A stretch of DNA of 64,000 bases from CALJFL01 sp964590005 (GTDB taxonomy: Bacteria > Pseudomonadota > Gammaproteobacteria > Pseudomonadales > Halieaceae), in contig CAZPVJ010000161.1 in assembly GCA_964590005.1 (NCBI GenBank), positions 1 through 64,000 of the forward strand, given 5' to 3'. A model generated the notes under the pieces. It did no database searches. It was given only the letters and a program-made list of their open reading frames with translations, and had not been told where the DNA came from. The translations under genes were made by a program, and so were the position numbers. Shown here piece after piece: positions 17,851-25,857 of the stretch; position 1 is the first letter of the stretch; every line of letters starts with the position of its first letter.

Positions 17851-17879
17851 TGTATACATTTTCTCGAAAAAAGTATGCA
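17851..17879. promoter_or_regulatory. Candidate GntR/FCD operator pair in the divergent promoter
   Basis: The perfect palindrome TGTATACA (17851-17858) is followed 21 bases later by AGTATGCA (17872-17879), a 6-of-8 match on the same helical face. TTTTCTCGAAAA lies between. The site separates the molybdenum hydroxylase (start 17724) from the gntR gene (17912). TTGTATACAA-like sites are common for GntR-family regulators; binding here is inferred. Confidence 0.5.
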
Positions 17880-17911
17880 ATAACGCCCAAAATGTAGTTC
17901 AATGCAGCGCA

Positions 17912-18703
17912 GTGTCAGCATTACGCAATTGGAATCTAATTTTGGCGACCCGCAGTAACAACCTGACCACGGCTGAGGCAAATCTCCGCAAATCCGTGCC
18001 AACCCAGGCAGAAACCGTACGCCTGGGTCTGGAGCGAGATATCTTCAGTGGCAAGCTGGTACCCGGCATGGCATTGGAGGAGGCTCGAATAGCCAGTGAC
18101 TACGCTGTTTCAAGGACGCCGGTGCGGGAGGCCATTGCCAATCTCGTCCAGTGCGGCCTGGTGGAGAAGGTAGCGCACAAGCGAGCGGTGGTCAGTGCCA
18201 TGGATGCCGCCAAACTCCTGGAGTTATTCGAAGCCCTCGCCGAGCTGGAGGGACTGGCGGCTCGTCTGGCGTGCACCAGGATGTCGGCAGCCGACAAGGC
18301 TGAACTGGGTGCCGTTCACCACGAAGCGGCTGCTCTGTTGGCGGCAGACGGCGACGACAATTCCTATGCATCGCTGGGCGAGCGATTTCACCAACTCGTT
18401 CTCGAGGGTTGTCGCAACCGGGTGTTGATAGAAACGACCGAGGCGCTGGCCAATCGGGTCTACCCCTATCGGCGCTACCAGGTGCTGGCTCCGGGCCGCC
18501 TGCAGCGTAACCAGGATGACCATGACCTGATCGTGGACGCGCTGATGGCGAGTGACGAGGACCGGGTGTTTGACGTGATGCGTCAGCATACGATGGAGCA
18601 GGGGGATGCGCTGGTTCGCTTTATCGCCCTGCACAAAGTGTCGTACACGGAACTGCAGTCTCGTTCGGTGGATGCGGCAGAACTGCCTGAGGAGAGTGTT
18701 TGA
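17912..18703 (+). CDS. GntR-family (FCD) transcriptional regulator
   Basis: A 263-residue regulator: an N-terminal winged helix-turn-helix (RDIFSGKLVPGMALEEARIA, DYAVSRTPVREAIANLVQ) and a C-terminal all-helical FCD effector domain (LFEALAELEGLAARLAC, FHQLVLEGCRN, DHDLIVDALMASDEDRVFDVMRQH). GTG at 17912 gives the longest form; a TTG nine codons later is an alternative, and neither has a strong ribosome site. Its stop overlaps the next start by one base, so it is the first gene of the long P450 operon and probably controls it. FCD regulators usually respond to organic acids or pathway intermediates. Confidence 0.9.
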   Translation: MSALRNWNLILATRSNNLTTAEANLRKSVPTQAETVRLGLERDIFSGKLVPGMALEEARIASDYAVSRTPVREAIANLVQCGLVEKVAHKRAVVSAMDAAKLLELFEALAELEGLAARLACTRMSAADKAELGAVHHEAAALLAADGDDNSYASLGERFHQLVLEGCRNRVLIETTEALANRVYPYRRYQVLAPGRLQRNQDDHDLIVDALMASDEDRVFDVMRQHTMEQGDALVRFIALHKVSYTELQSRSVDAAELPEESV

Positions 18704-20067
18704 TGCCTGAAACCGCCTTGTTATTGGCCAATGCGACCGTCATCGATGGAACGGGTGCCGAGCCGCGCGCTGAGGATATATTGTTGGAAGGACAGCGTAT
18801 CGTCGCTGTCGGCGAGGAAGCCCGCGCTGCCGCCAGCTCCCCGGATCGCCCTGGCCCGGTCACCGAACTTGATTTGACTGGCTGCACGGTACTGCCCGGG
18901 CTTATCGATAGCCACTGCCATATCAGTTTCGACGAACCCTCCAGTAACGATGAACTTTTTTTTCATCGACGGTATGGCTTGGCTGCCCTGGTGGCCTCGG
19001 TGAATGCCCAAAAGGTTTTGCGCGCCGGATTTACCAGCTTTTTTGATGCCGACTGTATCTTTGATGTCGGCGTTGATTTGAGGGATGCCATCGAGGGTGG
19101 TGTCGTGACGGGACCTCGCATGACCACCGGCGGGAATGTGCTGATCAACTGTGTCGGCGGCACCGCGAGCCGCTTGCTGCCTGACTCGGGTCGGCGAGGC
19201 TACGCCAAGATCGTGCACACTGGCGACGAGATAGTTACCGAGATCCACAAGCAGATTAAGTCGGGAGTAGACTGGATCAAGGTACACGTCAGCGGTCTTC
19301 CCATCAGGCCAGGTAAAACCGAGGGTGAGATTCAAACCTGGTCCCTGGATGAACTGAAACTGGTTTGCGATACCGCGCATAACCTGGGTGTTCCTGTGGT
19401 CGGGCACTGCCGTAGCGCCTCTAGCACCCGCGATGCCGCGCTGGCTGGCTTCGATATGATTTTGCACGCCACCTACATGGACGAAGAGGCAGTCGCTGCC
19501 GTAATCGATGCGCGCGTGCCGCTGGTACCCACCTTCACCTTCCAGGCCAACCTGGCGGACTACGGCGACCTGGTGGGGTCCGATGCGCGCCTCAAGGAAG
19601 TTTTTCGGGCCGAGATAACCGATAGCGTGCCGACTATCAGGCAAGCCTACGACGCGGGCGTACCCCTGCTGACCGGCAGTGAGAGCGGGTTCTCCCTGAC
19701 GCCCTATGGGGATTGGCACTACCGGGAGCTGGAGGTGTTCGTCGATTATCTGGGCCTGTCACCACTCGAGGCTATCCATTGCGCCACGGAGCGTGGTGCA
19801 ACGGCTTTGCGCATGGAGGGCGAGATTGGCTGCATCAAGCCCGGCTACCTCGCTGACTTACTGGTGGTTGAGGGTAATCCGCTGGACAACATTGCACTGC
19901 TGGGTGATGCCAATGCAATCCGCCACGTCTTTAAGGATGGCTGCGATATCGATATGACCACGCCGCTGCCAGAGAGCTGGTCGCTGCCGGGCTGGCGGGT
20001 GAGTGAGTTTTCAGAACAGATCCTGAGCCGACGACTGGTGCGTGAGATGAAAGGAGACAAGACATGA
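18703..20067 (+). CDS. Amidohydrolase-family protein (imidazolonepropionase-like)
   Basis: A 454-residue metal-dependent hydrolase of the amidohydrolase_1 type. It shows the N-terminal small beta domain, the HxH metal motif (LPGLIDSHCHIS), a WIKVHVSG segment with the probable bridging lysine, VVGHCRS and ILHATYM for further histidines, and GSESG where most relatives have G[TS]D. The final segment LGRVEG-like (MEGEIGCIKPGYLADLLVV) is typical. ATG at 18703 lies 8 bases after GAGGAG and overlaps the gntR stop. It could hydrolyse a cyclic amide, ester or lactone; the Asp-to-Glu change at the last metal site makes activity less certain. Confidence 0.9.
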   Translation: MPETALLLANATVIDGTGAEPRAEDILLEGQRIVAVGEEARAAASSPDRPGPVTELDLTGCTVLPGLIDSHCHISFDEPSSNDELFFHRRYGLAALVASVNAQKVLRAGFTSFFDADCIFDVGVDLRDAIEGGVVTGPRMTTGGNVLINCVGGTASRLLPDSGRRGYAKIVHTGDEIVTEIHKQIKSGVDWIKVHVSGLPIRPGKTEGEIQTWSLDELKLVCDTAHNLGVPVVGHCRSASSTRDAALAGFDMILHATYMDEEAVAAVIDARVPLVPTFTFQANLADYGDLVGSDARLKEVFRAEITDSVPTIRQAYDAGVPLLTGSESGFSLTPYGDWHYRELEVFVDYLGLSPLEAIHCATERGATALRMEGEIGCIKPGYLADLLVVEGNPLDNIALLGDANAIRHVFKDGCDIDMTTPLPESWSLPGWRVSEFSEQILSRRLVREMKGDKT

Positions 20068-21284
20068 AAATTCATCGGGTAGACAGCTTTAGGGGCGTGG
20101 AACACGCGCTTCGCCAAAATGATCTCAAGCAGTCACTGTACGATGAGGGCGGCATACTCATGGATAAGGTACTGGTGACCTTGCATGGGGATGAACATCG
20201 CACGCGTCGTACGATCGAAAGCCAGTTGTTTCGCCGCAACTTTTTCAGGTACTACGAAAGTGATGTATTCCCGGGCTTGCTCCAGGAAACCCTCGATCAG
20301 TTTCTGGATACCGATGACCTTGATCTCAAGGAACTGGGTTATCGGATCATGGTGCATTTGTCCCTGGCATTCGCCGGAATTGATCGTGTGGATTTCACCG
20401 TTGAGGAAGCAGACGCACAGCACCGTTTGCTGATACAGCTGGGCCAGGCGGCGACGATTGGGCAGTACAAAGGCGAGCGTCAGCAAATCCTGGACGAAAT
20501 TGCTGATGCCCTGGTCGAATTTGAAACCCGTTTCTTCGCACCATCACGCGCTCGCAGAGAAGCGCTGATTGATGCGTTTCAGCGTGGCGAGATAGAGGAA
20601 ACCGAACTACCCAGGGACATTCTCACGATTCTATTGCTCAACCGTGACAAGCTGGATATGCCCGATGAGCTGTTGGTCCGCGAGGTGGCTTTTTTCTACC
20701 TGGCAAGTTCCCATACCTCCGTGCATACGCTGGTGCATGCAGTGAATGAGGTGTTTGGCTGGTATGCAGCTAATACGCGGGACGCTTTCGAGCTGATCGA
20801 CAAGCCGCTGTTGTTGCAACGTTTTGCCCACGAAAGTCTGCGCTTGCACCCCTCTAGCCCCGAGGCCTGGCGCAAGGCCGAAGACCGCGTTGAGCTTGCC
20901 GATGATGACACAGTGGAAGTGGGCGAAAAGGTGGTCATCGATCTGCAGACTGCCAATCGTGATGAATCGGTATTCGGTGAAGACGCGGGCAGTTTCAATC
21001 CCCTGCGCGAACGCATGCATCGCATCAGTCCTGCCGGCCTGTCGTTTGGCGGTGGTATGCATGTTTGCCTGGGAATGAACCTGGTGGCCGGTACCATCCT
21101 CAAGTCCGATGACGATTACGATCCTGACAATCATCAGTTCGGCACCATCACGTTGATTATCAAAGAGCTACTCGCCCGCGGTATGCAACCGCACCCCGAG
21201 CGCAAGCCGGAGAAGATCGCGGCGTCAGAGAGAGATGTCTGGGCGACGTACCCGGTGGTCATGACTGGCGAAGTTGGCGCCTGA
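20064..21284 (+). CDS. Divergent cytochrome P450 (tandem copy 1)
   Basis: A 406-residue P450. The heme motif FGGGMHVCLG is at 328-337 with Cys335; ExxR is Glu257-Arg260; FNPLRER (311-317) fills the PERF region. Three oddities stand out. The N-terminus is short, with the C-helix HRTRRTIESQLF already at about 45-56. The I-helix is ASSHTS (214-219), with His217 where the acidic residue normally lies. After the cysteine loop the usual ARxE is missing and a polar insertion (SDDDYDPDNHQFG, about 348-360) precedes the L-helix-like segment. The start overlaps the amidohydrolase stop (ATGA). Electrons probably come from the ferredoxin at 24728. Confidence 0.9.
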   Translation: MKIHRVDSFRGVEHALRQNDLKQSLYDEGGILMDKVLVTLHGDEHRTRRTIESQLFRRNFFRYYESDVFPGLLQETLDQFLDTDDLDLKELGYRIMVHLSLAFAGIDRVDFTVEEADAQHRLLIQLGQAATIGQYKGERQQILDEIADALVEFETRFFAPSRARREALIDAFQRGEIEETELPRDILTILLLNRDKLDMPDELLVREVAFFYLASSHTSVHTLVHAVNEVFGWYAANTRDAFELIDKPLLLQRFAHESLRLHPSSPEAWRKAEDRVELADDDTVEVGEKVVIDLQTANRDESVFGEDAGSFNPLRERMHRISPAGLSFGGGMHVCLGMNLVAGTILKSDDDYDPDNHQFGTITLIIKELLARGMQPHPERKPEKIAASERDVWATYPVVMTGEVGA

Positions 21285-22486
21285 TGAAGCAACCCGCCTC
21301 TGTCGACACTTATCGCAAGGCCTTCGAAACCTTGTGTGATCGTCGCATGGTCCAGTCCATGTACGATGAGTGCGAGGAGCTGATGCACCGGGTCTTGTTG
21401 ACCCTGCATGGCGAGGAACATACCCGTAGGCGCGCCATCGAGCTGAAGCTTTTTCGCCGCGACTTTACGCGCTATTACGAGAGGGAGGTTTACCCGAAGA
21501 CGCTGGCGGCGACATTGGCACCCTACCTGCAGGCCGGTCACCTTGACCTCCCTGACTTTGGCTTTCGCGTCAATATCAATCTCAGTGCGGACATCGCCGG
21601 CATAGATCGCGATCCGCAGTCTCGCGAGGAAACCGAATGTCTGCTCGAGATCGTTAAGACGTTCAGTGAGGGCGCCACCCTGTTTCACTCCACGCGAGAC
21701 AAGTCACAGGTCAGACAGGAAGTTGCCGAGGCACTGGCCCTCTTCGATACCCGTTTCCTGCAGCCATCGCGCGCTCGTCGTGAATCCATTCTCGCGGATA
21801 TAGAAGCAGGCACGCGAGATGCGAATGACGCACCCAGGGATGTGCTCTCAATTTTGCTTGCCAATCGCCATGAACAGGAACTTGATGATCCCATGATTCG
21901 GCGGGAGGTCGCGTTTTTCATGCAGGCCGCATCGCATAGCACCTCGAATTCGATGGTACATGCGTTTCACGAGATTATTAGCTGGTGTAAAGCGCATCCT
22001 GAGGATCGAGAGAGAATCGGCAGCGATCCTGTCTTCTTGCAGCGCTGCGTACACGAAAGCTTGCGTTTACATCCTGCCAGCCCGGTTGCCTGGCGCACGG
22101 CTGCCTGTCCGTTTGACCTGCCCACGGGTGAGGCCGTGGAGGAGGGCGACAGTGTGGTAATCGAACTGCAGCGAGCCAACCAGGACGTTTCGATTTATGG
22201 AGACGACGCCGCGCAATACAATCCCCATCGGGAGACGGTTGATCGCGTGCCGCCCTATGCGCTTACTTTTGGGGTAGGACTGCACACCTGTTTTGGTCGC
22301 GACCTCGCGGGTGGCGCGCTGCCCGGCCCGGATACCGAGCCGGCCACCCATCACCTGGGTACCGTGACGAGCTTGATAAAAAGTCTGTTTGAACATAACG
22401 CGCGGCCTGATCCGCAAAATCCACCCGTAAAAGACCCCGGTACTGAGCGCCAGAACTGGGGTTCCTACCCGATATTACTGGGTTAA
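21284..22486 (+). CDS. Divergent cytochrome P450 (tandem copy 2)
   Basis: A 400-residue paralogue of the preceding P450, beginning on its last stop base. Heme motif FGVGLHTCFG (329-338) with Cys336; ExxR Glu258-Arg261; short N-terminus with C-helix HTRRRAIELKLF at about 46-57. The I-helix is AASHST (215-220), again with histidine (His218) at the normal acid position, and the post-cysteine insertion is present (GALPGPDTEPATHHLG). The shared departures from the P450 norm show that the two copies form one subfamily. They may act in sequence on one substrate or as a heterodimer; neither is shown. Both retain the heme ligand, so both are probably active. Confidence 0.9.
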   Translation: MKQPASVDTYRKAFETLCDRRMVQSMYDECEELMHRVLLTLHGEEHTRRRAIELKLFRRDFTRYYEREVYPKTLAATLAPYLQAGHLDLPDFGFRVNINLSADIAGIDRDPQSREETECLLEIVKTFSEGATLFHSTRDKSQVRQEVAEALALFDTRFLQPSRARRESILADIEAGTRDANDAPRDVLSILLANRHEQELDDPMIRREVAFFMQAASHSTSNSMVHAFHEIISWCKAHPEDRERIGSDPVFLQRCVHESLRLHPASPVAWRTAACPFDLPTGEAVEEGDSVVIELQRANQDVSIYGDDAAQYNPHRETVDRVPPYALTFGVGLHTCFGRDLAGGALPGPDTEPATHHLGTVTSLIKSLFEHNARPDPQNPPVKDPGTERQNWGSYPILLG

Positions 22487-22497
22487 GAGGACACATG

Positions 22498-23238
22498 ATG
22501 AGAACAGCCATTATTACCGGGGGTGCCGATGGTCTCGGCGCCGATATTGCCCGGGTACTGTCAGGGGAGGGTTACCGCCTGGGTATCCTCGATAACCAGG
22601 CCGATAAGGCGGAGGCAACCGCTGCATCGCTGGCGGACGCGGTGCCTCTGGTTGCGGACGTAACTGACGCCGCGCAGGTGGAGAGTGCTTTCAAGGCATT
22701 CGGTGATGCCCCTGACCTGCTGGTGAACAATGCCGGTATTGTCCGTTTCGGACCACTGGAAGAGCAGTCGGTCGAAGACTTTACTGCGACGATCAATATC
22801 AACTTCCTGGGCAGTTGTCTTTGCGCGCGACAAGTAGCGCCGGGCATGCTGGCCCGTGGCTCCGGTCATATTGTCAACCTCACCTCCATTAATGGTATTC
22901 ACCCGGCGCCCTACGTTGGCATGTACGGCGGAACCAAGGCGGCAATGGCTGCGATGACGCAGGTCATGGCGGTGGAGTGGGGCCCCGGTGGCATAAGGGT
23001 AAACGCAATCGCGCCCGGGTTTATCGACGCGGGCATGTCCAAACCCATTTATGAAAACCCCCGGGTACGAGAAGTTAGGGGTGGCGGAGTGCCCTCGCGG
23101 CGTCTCGGCGAGGCCAATGACATTGCCCAGGCTGTACTGTTTCTCGATTCGGATAATGCGAGCTACATCAACGGTCATCAGCTGGTTGTTGATGGTGGCG
23201 TCATAAACAGTGTTATGGCGCACCTGCCACGCGAATAA
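22498..23238 (+). CDS. Short-chain dehydrogenase/reductase (SDR)
   Basis: A 246-residue classical SDR: TGGADGLG (7-14), ILDNQ after the second strand (an acidic residue favouring NAD), NNAG (77-80), Ser130, Tyr143 and Lys147 (YGGTK), and VDGG near the end. Two ATGs are adjacent; the second (22498) lies 6 bases after GAGGA and is preferred over 22495. It follows the second P450 by 11 bases and probably oxidises the alcohol formed by one of the P450s (inference from order). Confidence 0.92.
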   Translation: MRTAIITGGADGLGADIARVLSGEGYRLGILDNQADKAEATAASLADAVPLVADVTDAAQVESAFKAFGDAPDLLVNNAGIVRFGPLEEQSVEDFTATININFLGSCLCARQVAPGMLARGSGHIVNLTSINGIHPAPYVGMYGGTKAAMAAMTQVMAVEWGPGGIRVNAIAPGFIDAGMSKPIYENPRVREVRGGGVPSRRLGEANDIAQAVLFLDSDNASYINGHQLVVDGGVINSVMAHLPRE

Positions 23239-23241
23239 ACC

Positions 23242-23934
23242 ATGATGCGCAATCTGATATTGAGTGGTGGAATCTTCCATGAATTTCACGCCACGTCCGC
23301 TGAACTGTCCGGCATGCTGAGACCGCTGGGAGTCCAGTCTGAGATTGAGGATGATATCGAGGCGGGCCTTGCCAGGCTGGCCAGCGGCAGCTACGAGATG
23401 TTGACCGTGAATGCCCTGCGTTGGCAGATGCAGGGCGAGAAGTATGACCCCTATCGGGAGGAGTGGGCTATGACCTTATCGGCGGCTGGTCGCGAGGCCA
23501 TCGAGGGTCATGTAGCCGCGGGGGGCGCCTTGCTTGGCCTGCACACCGCCAGCATCTGCTTTTCTGACTGGTCCGGTTGGGGTGACATCCTGGGTGGCGC
23601 CTGGCAGTGGGGCCGATCCTGGCATCCACCACCGTCAGCACTGTCGGTTGTCCCCGTCGAGCATGAACTGATGGCGGACATTGCCCCCTTTACCGTAGAA
23701 GATGAGGTGTACACAGACCTTGAGCTTCGCTCAGGTGTTGAACCGCTGCTTCTTTCTGCGAGCACGCAGGAACATCCGCCGCAGCCCTTGCTGTGGATTC
23801 ATGAATGGCGCGGTGGTCGAGTGGTTTACGACGCACTGGGACACGACGCGGCGTCGCTGCGCCAGCCGGAGCATGTTGCTGCGTTGTCGCGCTCGGTTGA
23901 GTGGGCGTTAGCATCGCGAGGGGTAAAGCCATGA
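23242..23934 (+). CDS. ThuA-domain protein
   Basis: A 230-residue ThuA-like protein: LILSGGIFHEFHAT, then YEMLTVNALRWQM, HVAAGGALLGLHTASICFSDW (ThuA-type turn), DEVYTDLELR and a C-terminal VVYDALGHDAASL. No signal peptide. Sequence and length resemble the protein at 6481, although the two are clearly divergent. Position between two SDRs in the P450 operon, three bases after one and overlapping the other by four, makes a catalytic or chaperone role in this pathway likely, but no reaction is established for such ThuA proteins. Confidence 0.85.
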   Translation: MMRNLILSGGIFHEFHATSAELSGMLRPLGVQSEIEDDIEAGLARLASGSYEMLTVNALRWQMQGEKYDPYREEWAMTLSAAGREAIEGHVAAGGALLGLHTASICFSDWSGWGDILGGAWQWGRSWHPPPSALSVVPVEHELMADIAPFTVEDEVYTDLELRSGVEPLLLSASTQEHPPQPLLWIHEWRGGRVVYDALGHDAASLRQPEHVAALSRSVEWALASRGVKP

Positions 23935-24692
23935 AAACGCTGGAGGGGATGTCAATACTGATTACCGGTGGTGGTTCGGGCCTGGGTCTCGGTGCGGCGC
24001 GTTACTTCGTCGACGCCGGGGCGCGCGTCACCATCTGCGGCCGAAGGGCGGATAAAATTGCTGCCGCGGCTGACGGGCTGGGCGAAGCGTGTCTCGGGGT
24101 ACCGGCAGATATTACTCTTGCGAGTGATCGTGACAAGCTGGTGGCTGCGGCTGTAGAGCACGGGGATGGACTGCATGCGCTGGTGAATAACGCCGGTAAT
24201 ATGTACCGCGGACCGATCACTGAGCTCGATCAAGACAAGCTGCTGGACGTCTTCAACACCAATGTCGTTGCAGGCATGATGTTGACCGGCCTGGCGGTGC
24301 CGCATCTGGCCCGTACCGAGGGTGCCGTTATTTTTATCGGTTCCATTCACACCCGGCGGGCATTTCCCGGAGCCTCTCCCTACGCGGCGACAAAGGCCGC
24401 CGTCCAGTCACTAACCCGGGTGCTGGCCGCTGAACTGGGAGATCAGAAAATCCGGGTCAACTGCATTTTGCCCGGCGCAGTATTCACCGAAATAAACCAG
24501 CGCGCAGGCCTTTTCGACGACGACACGGCGTTGGCGCGTTTGCAAGGCATGTCCGATATGCATGCCCTCGGGCGCATTGGGACCGAAGAGGAGATCGCCG
24601 AGGCGATGGCTTACCTCATCTGCGCAGAGTGGACCACCGGTGCACAGGTTGATGTCGACGGTGGTCTCGGTCTGGGTCTCACTGACGGCTGA
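23931..24692 (+). CDS. Short-chain dehydrogenase/reductase (SDR)
   Basis: A 253-residue classical SDR: TGGGSGLG (12-19), ICGRRAD (basic residues favour NADP), NNAG (86-89), Ser138, Tyr151 and Lys155 (YAATK), and VDGG near the C-terminus. ATG at 23931 overlaps the preceding stop (ATGA); an upstream in-frame start within the ThuA gene is unlikely. It is the second of three SDRs in the operon. Its substrate is unknown. Confidence 0.92.
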   Translation: MKTLEGMSILITGGGSGLGLGAARYFVDAGARVTICGRRADKIAAAADGLGEACLGVPADITLASDRDKLVAAAVEHGDGLHALVNNAGNMYRGPITELDQDKLLDVFNTNVVAGMMLTGLAVPHLARTEGAVIFIGSIHTRRAFPGASPYAATKAAVQSLTRVLAAELGDQKIRVNCILPGAVFTEINQRAGLFDDDTALARLQGMSDMHALGRIGTEEEIAEAMAYLICAEWTTGAQVDVDGGLGLGLTDG

Positions 24693-24727
24693 GTCTTTAT
24701 TTACTAACAGAGTCCAGGAAACTATTC

Positions 24728-25063
24728 ATGGCAGAAAAGCTACATATAACAGTGAACGTCACCAATCGTGAGGGCGCACATAGCGCGCTGGAAAACCAGC
24801 CTGGCCAGGATAACCTGATGCAGCTGCTTTACGATGCTGACCAGGACATAGAGGCGGTATGCGGTGGTTGCGCGTCCTGCGCTACCTGCCATGTGCTGAT
24901 TAGCGACGATTGGGTAGAGCGTCTCCCGGCGCGGGATGATATCGAATCCATGTTGCTGCAATACCAGGAGCATTTTGATGACAAGCGTTCGCGCCTGAGT
25001 TGTCAGCTGAAGTTGACCCAGGATATGGATGGTCTCAGCTTACAAATAGCTCCCGAGGAGTAA
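24728..25063 (+). CDS. [2Fe-2S] ferredoxin (adrenodoxin/putidaredoxin type)
   Basis: A 111-residue ferredoxin. Cluster ligands are Cys45, Cys51, Cys54 and Cys92 in the C-x5-C-x2-C...C spacing of the vertebrate/ISC-type family; Cys48 is an extra cysteine. ARDDIESMLLQYQEH matches the acidic interaction helix of putidaredoxin-like proteins. It should carry electrons to the two operon P450s and perhaps to the P450 at 5228. No ferredoxin reductase gene is seen anywhere in the window, so that partner must lie elsewhere. It follows an SDR by 35 bases. Confidence 0.95.
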   Translation: MAEKLHITVNVTNREGAHSALENQPGQDNLMQLLYDADQDIEAVCGGCASCATCHVLISDDWVERLPARDDIESMLLQYQEHFDDKRSRLSCQLKLTQDMDGLSLQIAPEE

Positions 25064-25068
25064 TCGCG

Positions 25069-25857
25069 ATGGATCTTGGACTGAAGAACAAGTCTGTATT
25101 GGTAGCAGCTGCGAGCAAAGGTATCGGCAAGGCCACGGCGCTGGGGTTTTTGCGGGAAGGCGCCAGGGTGACCATTTGTGCTCGCGACAAAGACGCGCTC
25201 GAAGCGACTCGCGAGGAACTTGTCGCCGCCACGGGTGGTGAGGTGCTGGCCGTAACCGCTGACGTCTCAGACCCGGAACAACTCCAGGCACTGGTCAAGG
25301 CCGCCACCGAGGCGTATGGGCCTATAGAGGTTCTCGTTAACAATGCGGGTGGGCCGCCCGCAGGCAGTCATACAACAATAGATGCCAAGCAGTGGCAGCA
25401 GGCCTTTGAGCTTACGCTGCAGTCCGCGGTTCGATTAACCGAGCTGGTATTGCCGGCGATGAAGCAGGCTGGTCGGGGTAGGGTGATCAACCTGTCCTCC
25501 TATTCGGTCAAGCAGCCCATGGACAATATGATGTTGTCCAATAGCATCCGCCTGTCCGTGCTTGGCTGGGCCAAGACGCTGGCCAATGAAGTCGCGGAGG
25601 ACGGCATCCTGGTGAATACCGTCTGCCCTGGCTGGACTGATACCGACCGGGTGGCGTCACTGTTGCAGCAGAAATCCGCAGCAACGGGCGCTACGGTCGA
25701 TGAGGTGCGCGATGAAATCGCGACCAATGTGCCGCTCGGTAGAATTGCCAGGGCCGAAGAGATCGCCAATGTCATAGTTTTTCTCGCCTCAGACGCCGCC
25801 AGTTATGTTACCGGTACCGCCATCCCCGTCGATGGTGGTGCGGCGAAGGTGCTATGA
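25069..25857 (+). CDS. SDR-family protein lacking the YxxxK motif
   Basis: A 262-residue Rossmann protein with SKGIG (16-20), ARDKD, NNAG (91-94) and the SDR C-terminal VDGG. The catalytic region reads NLSSYSVKQPMDNMMLSNS (141-159): the serines remain, but the expected YxxxK is LSNSIR (156-161). Other bacterial SDRs with SVKQP...LSN..R exist to my recollection and form a divergent branch, so this is not simply a broken gene. ATG at 25069 follows GAGGAG and lies 5 bases after the ferredoxin stop. It may reduce or isomerise a substrate by a modified mechanism; function unknown. Confidence 0.88.
   Translation: MDLGLKNKSVLVAAASKGIGKATALGFLREGARVTICARDKDALEATREELVAATGGEVLAVTADVSDPEQLQALVKAATEAYGPIEVLVNNAGGPPAGSHTTIDAKQWQQAFELTLQSAVRLTELVLPAMKQAGRGRVINLSSYSVKQPMDNMMLSNSIRLSVLGWAKTLANEVAEDGILVNTVCPGWTDTDRVASLLQQKSAATGATVDEVRDEIATNVPLGRIARAEEIANVIVFLASDAASYVTGTAIPVDGGAAKVL

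Noticed and set aside
18721..19719. A long minus-strand frame inside the amidohydrolase gene
   Set aside because: It has no recognisable domain and is the antisense of clear amidohydrolase motifs; GC-rich codon use often leaves such frames open.
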